A DNA stretch of 7,151 bases from Clostridia bacterium (GTDB taxonomy: Bacteria; Bacillota; Clostridia; Oscillospirales; Acutalibacteraceae), in assembly GCA_017939855.1 (NCBI GenBank), contig JAGAZW010000252.1:1-7151 (forward strand), given 5' to 3'. This document shows, one piece after another, positions 5,147 through 7,151 of this stretch (position 1 is its first letter; each line of letters starts with the position of its first letter). The position numbers and the translations under genes were made by a program. The notes beneath the pieces are model-generated. The model was not told the DNA's origin. It did not search any database and worked only from the letters and a program-made list of their open reading frames with translations.

Positions 5147-7151
5147 ATGAAGTTATGTTCAAAATGCAAACAAAGACCGGCGGTTGTTTTTATGTCTAAT
5201 CCTTTGCAGCCGGGTGCAGAACCGGAAGGATTGTGCCTTGTCTGTGCCAAGAGTCTCGGTATTAAGCCGGTTGATGATATGCTTAAAAGTATGAATATCA
5301 CTGATGATGATATTGAGCAATTAAGCAATCAGTTTATGGAAATGATGTCGCCGGAAGATGCAGATTTTGATGATGCTGCTTTGAATGACGAAACTTTTGA
5401 TTTGGGCACTGCACCCGCTATTCCTTTTCTTAAAAATATGTTTGGCACGTCCAAAACCGAAAAGGAACAAAACGAAAGCAAAAAAGGTGCGGCAAAGGGT
5501 CAAAAGGAGCCAAAAAAGAAACAACGAAAGTTTGTAGAAATGTACGGCACCAATCTTACAGCTCAGGCAAGAGAAGGAAAGTTGGATGTTGTTATCGGTA
5601 GAGAAAAGGAGCTTTACCGAACAATTCAGATCCTTTCTCGCCGTTCTAAAAACAATCCTTGTCTTATCGGTGAGCCGGGTGTAGGTAAAACAGCTATCGC
5701 AGAAGGTCTTGCTTTGAAAATTGCCAATGCAGAAGTTCCTGCTAGACTCAGAGAAAAGGAAATATATCTTTTAGACCTTACAAGTCTTGTCGCTGGTACA
5801 CAATTCAGAGGTCAGTTTGAATCTCGCCTTAAAAATCTTGTCACGGAGGTTAAAGAGGCCGGTAACATATTGTTGTTCATTGATGAAATCCATAATCTTG
5901 TAGGTGCAGGAGACAGCACAGAAGGTACTATGAACGCTGCAAATATTCTTAAACCTGCCCTCTCAAGGGGTGAAATTCAGGTTATAGGTGCTACAACCTT
6001 TAAGGAATACAGAAAATATATAGAAAAGGATGCAGCTTTAGAACGCCGTTTTCAGCCTATAACGGTTGAAGAGCCCTCAATTGAAGATGCTATTGATGTG
6101 TTAAGTGGTGTCAAAAGTTATTATGAGGGATTTCACGGAGTAAATATTCCCAAAAACATTGTAAGAAGTGCAGTACTGCTTTCGGAAAGATATATAACAG
6201 ATCGTTTTTTGCCGGATAAGGCAATAGATCTTTTAGACGAAGCATGTGCGTGTACAAGTCTTGAAAACAAGGCCATTGACGAACTTTATGTTGCAAATAA
6301 AAAGATTGCAGATGCATCTGTGAAGTTGGAAGCTTTACAAGCTGACGTAGAGAATCCCGACTATGAGACACAGGCAATGTTAAAATCAGAAATTGAGCAA
6401 TATAAAGCAATTGCAAACGGTCTATATGATTCCGCAGCACAAAATACAGTTACCGAAAAGCATCTTGCTAAGGTAATTGAAATCTGGACGGGCGTACCGG
6501 CTTCAAAGGTTGAGGAAAGTGATTTCCAAAAACTCTTAGGACTTGAAGAAAAACTCAATAAAAAAATTATTGGTCAACAACACGCCACAGCCTTAGTAAC
6601 CGCAGCAGTAAAACGTTCGAGAGTGCGCACTTCTGCTAAACACCGCCCCGCCTCGTTTATATTTGTAGGCCCTACGGGTGTTGGTAAAACTCAGCTTGTC
6701 AAGGTGCTTTCAGAGGAACTTTTTAGCACTCCTGAAACACTCATAAGACTCGATATGTCTGAGTTTATGGAGAAGCATTCGGTATCGAGAATAATCGGTG
6801 CTCCTCCCGGATATGTGGGATACGATGAAGCGGGTCAGTTAACCGAAAAGGTAAGAAGAAAGCCGTATTCTGTGATTCTTTTTGATGAAATTGAAAAAGC
6901 CCATCCTGATGTTTTAAATGTTTTGTTGCAGATTCTTGATGACGGTCATATAACCGATGCTCAAGGTCGTATAGTGAACTTTGAGAACACAATAATTGTT
7001 ATGACATCTAATGCCGGCAGCGAGAAAAATGAGAATCTTTTAGGCTTTGGAAAAACCTTTGAGGATATGTCTAAAGAAAAGGCATTAAAGTCACTTTCTG
7101 AATTTCTAAGACCTGAGTTTATTTCACGTGTTGATGAAATAGTCGTTTTCA
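5147..7151 (+). CDS. clpE: ClpE-type ATP-dependent Clp protease ATP-binding subunit (partial, cut by right edge)
   Basis: This is a double-AAA+ Hsp100 unfoldase; 668 codons are open to the window end and the C-terminus is missing. Domain order: a zinc motif Cys4-X2-Cys7-X22-Cys30-X2-Cys33; an acidic helical stretch about 43-86; a Lys-rich hinge 103-128; AAA-1 with Walker A GEPGVGKT at 175-182, Walker B Asp246-Glu247, sensor-1 GATT at 281-284 and arginine fingers Arg300-Arg301; a short coiled-coil middle domain at about 372-425; AAA-2 with Walker A GPTGVGKT at 508-515 and Walker B Asp580-Glu581; and a tripeptide Leu632-Gly633-Phe634 placed like the ClpP-docking loop. The double Clp N-domain of ClpC is absent and the CX2CX22CX2C motif is that described for ClpE, so ClpE is preferred over ClpC. 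It should thread substrates into ClpP in the cytoplasm. No ClpP gene is in the window. No CtsR operator is seen upstream, so regulation probably follows the operon promoter. Confidence 0.9.
   Translation, partial: MKLCSKCKQRPAVVFMSNPLQPGAEPEGLCLVCAKSLGIKPVDDMLKSMNITDDDIEQLSNQFMEMMSPEDADFDDAALNDETFDLGTAPAIPFLKNMFGTSKTEKEQNESKKGAAKGQKEPKKKQRKFVEMYGTNLTAQAREGKLDVVIGREKELYRTIQILSRRSKNNPCLIGEPGVGKTAIAEGLALKIANAEVPARLREKEIYLLDLTSLVAGTQFRGQFESRLKNLVTEVKEAGNILLFIDEIHNLVGAGDSTEGTMNAANILKPALSRGEIQVIGATTFKEYRKYIEKDAALERRFQPITVEEPSIEDAIDVLSGVKSYYEGFHGVNIPKNIVRSAVLLSERYITDRFLPDKAIDLLDEACACTSLENKAIDELYVANKKIADASVKLEALQADVENPDYETQAMLKSEIEQYKAIANGLYDSAAQNTVTEKHLAKVIEIWTGVPASKVEESDFQKLLGLEEKLNKKIIGQQHATALVTAAVKRSRVRTSAKHRPASFIFVGPTGVGKTQLVKVLSEELFSTPETLIRLDMSEFMEKHSVSRIIGAPPGYVGYDEAGQLTEKVRRKPYSVILFDEIEKAHPDVLNVLLQILDDGHITDAQGRIVNFENTIIVMTSNAGSEKNENLLGFGKTFEDMSKEKALKSLSEFLRPEFISRVDEIVVF

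Larger units (their letters stand above)
133..7151 (+). other. Probable single operon: ecfA1-ecfA2-ecfT-truA-DUF5711-like-cvpA-clpE
   Basis: Seven co-oriented genes are joined by gaps of 0 (ecfA1/ecfA2), minus 8 (ecfA2/ecfT), 12 (ecfT/truA), 14 (truA/propeller), 12 (propeller/cvpA) and 25 bases (cvpA/clpE). No gap is large enough for a complete promoter plus leader, and no GC-rich hairpin followed by a T-run is seen between them. The unit probably begins upstream of the window, since the partial gene at 1-133 overlaps ecfA1, and extends beyond the right edge. Internal promoters inside coding sequence cannot be excluded. Confidence 0.65.

Noticed and set aside
5497..5503. GGTCAAA heptamer matching half of a CtsR operator.
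   Set aside because: It is a single copy within the Lys-rich coding region of the clpE-like gene, with no tandem partner, and is far downstream of any start of transcription.
5128..5524. Two minus-strand open frames covering the start of the clpE-like gene.
   Set aside because: The plus strand here encodes a zinc motif, hinge and AAA+ start in one continuous frame to the window edge with a proper ribosome binding site, so the antisense frames are shadows.

Overview
This is a compact, single-strand (+) stretch of an AT-rich chromosome, almost certainly from a Clostridia-class Bacillota and probably of the Oscillospiraceae/Ruminococcus type. The reasons are the AT-rich codon use, strong GGAGG-type ribosome binding sites, TTG and GTG starts, the gene order ecfA1-ecfA2-ecfT-truA typical of Bacillota, and a CvpA-like and a ClpE-like protein with clostridial character. 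The assignment to a family is inference; the sequence alone does not fix genus or species.

Layout: (1) positions 1-133 hold the last 43 codons of an unrecognised gene whose stop overlaps the start of the next gene (TAATG). (2) 133-2656 encode the shared energising module of an energy-coupling factor (ECF, group II) vitamin/metal transporter: two ABC ATPases, EcfA1 and EcfA2, and the membrane coupler EcfT. No substrate-binding S component is visible. (3) 2669-3400 is truA, the tRNA pseudouridine synthase for positions 38-40. (4) 3415-4671 encodes a membrane-anchored protein with a basic cytoplasmic tail and an extracytoplasmic beta-propeller-like domain, resembling the DUF5711 family. (5) 4684-5121 encodes a small CvpA-family membrane protein. 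(6) 5147 to the right edge is an open, edge-truncated gene for a double-AAA+ Clp unfoldase of ClpE type, with an N-terminal four-cysteine zinc motif instead of Clp N-domains.

All genes are co-oriented. Junctions run from an 8-base overlap to a 25-base gap, and no internal promoter or convincing terminator is visible, so the whole window reads as one operon or the middle of one. No gene-free stretch exceeds 25 bases. There are no tRNA or rRNA genes, mobile elements, CRISPR arrays or long repeats.

Functionally the first half is housekeeping: nutrient import plus tRNA modification. The more interesting part is the second half, where a putative surface beta-propeller, a CvpA-like membrane protein and a zinc-finger Clp unfoldase lie in direct succession. 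I see no clear proof of a new system; that triad is the best candidate for a functional link not explained by textbook operons.
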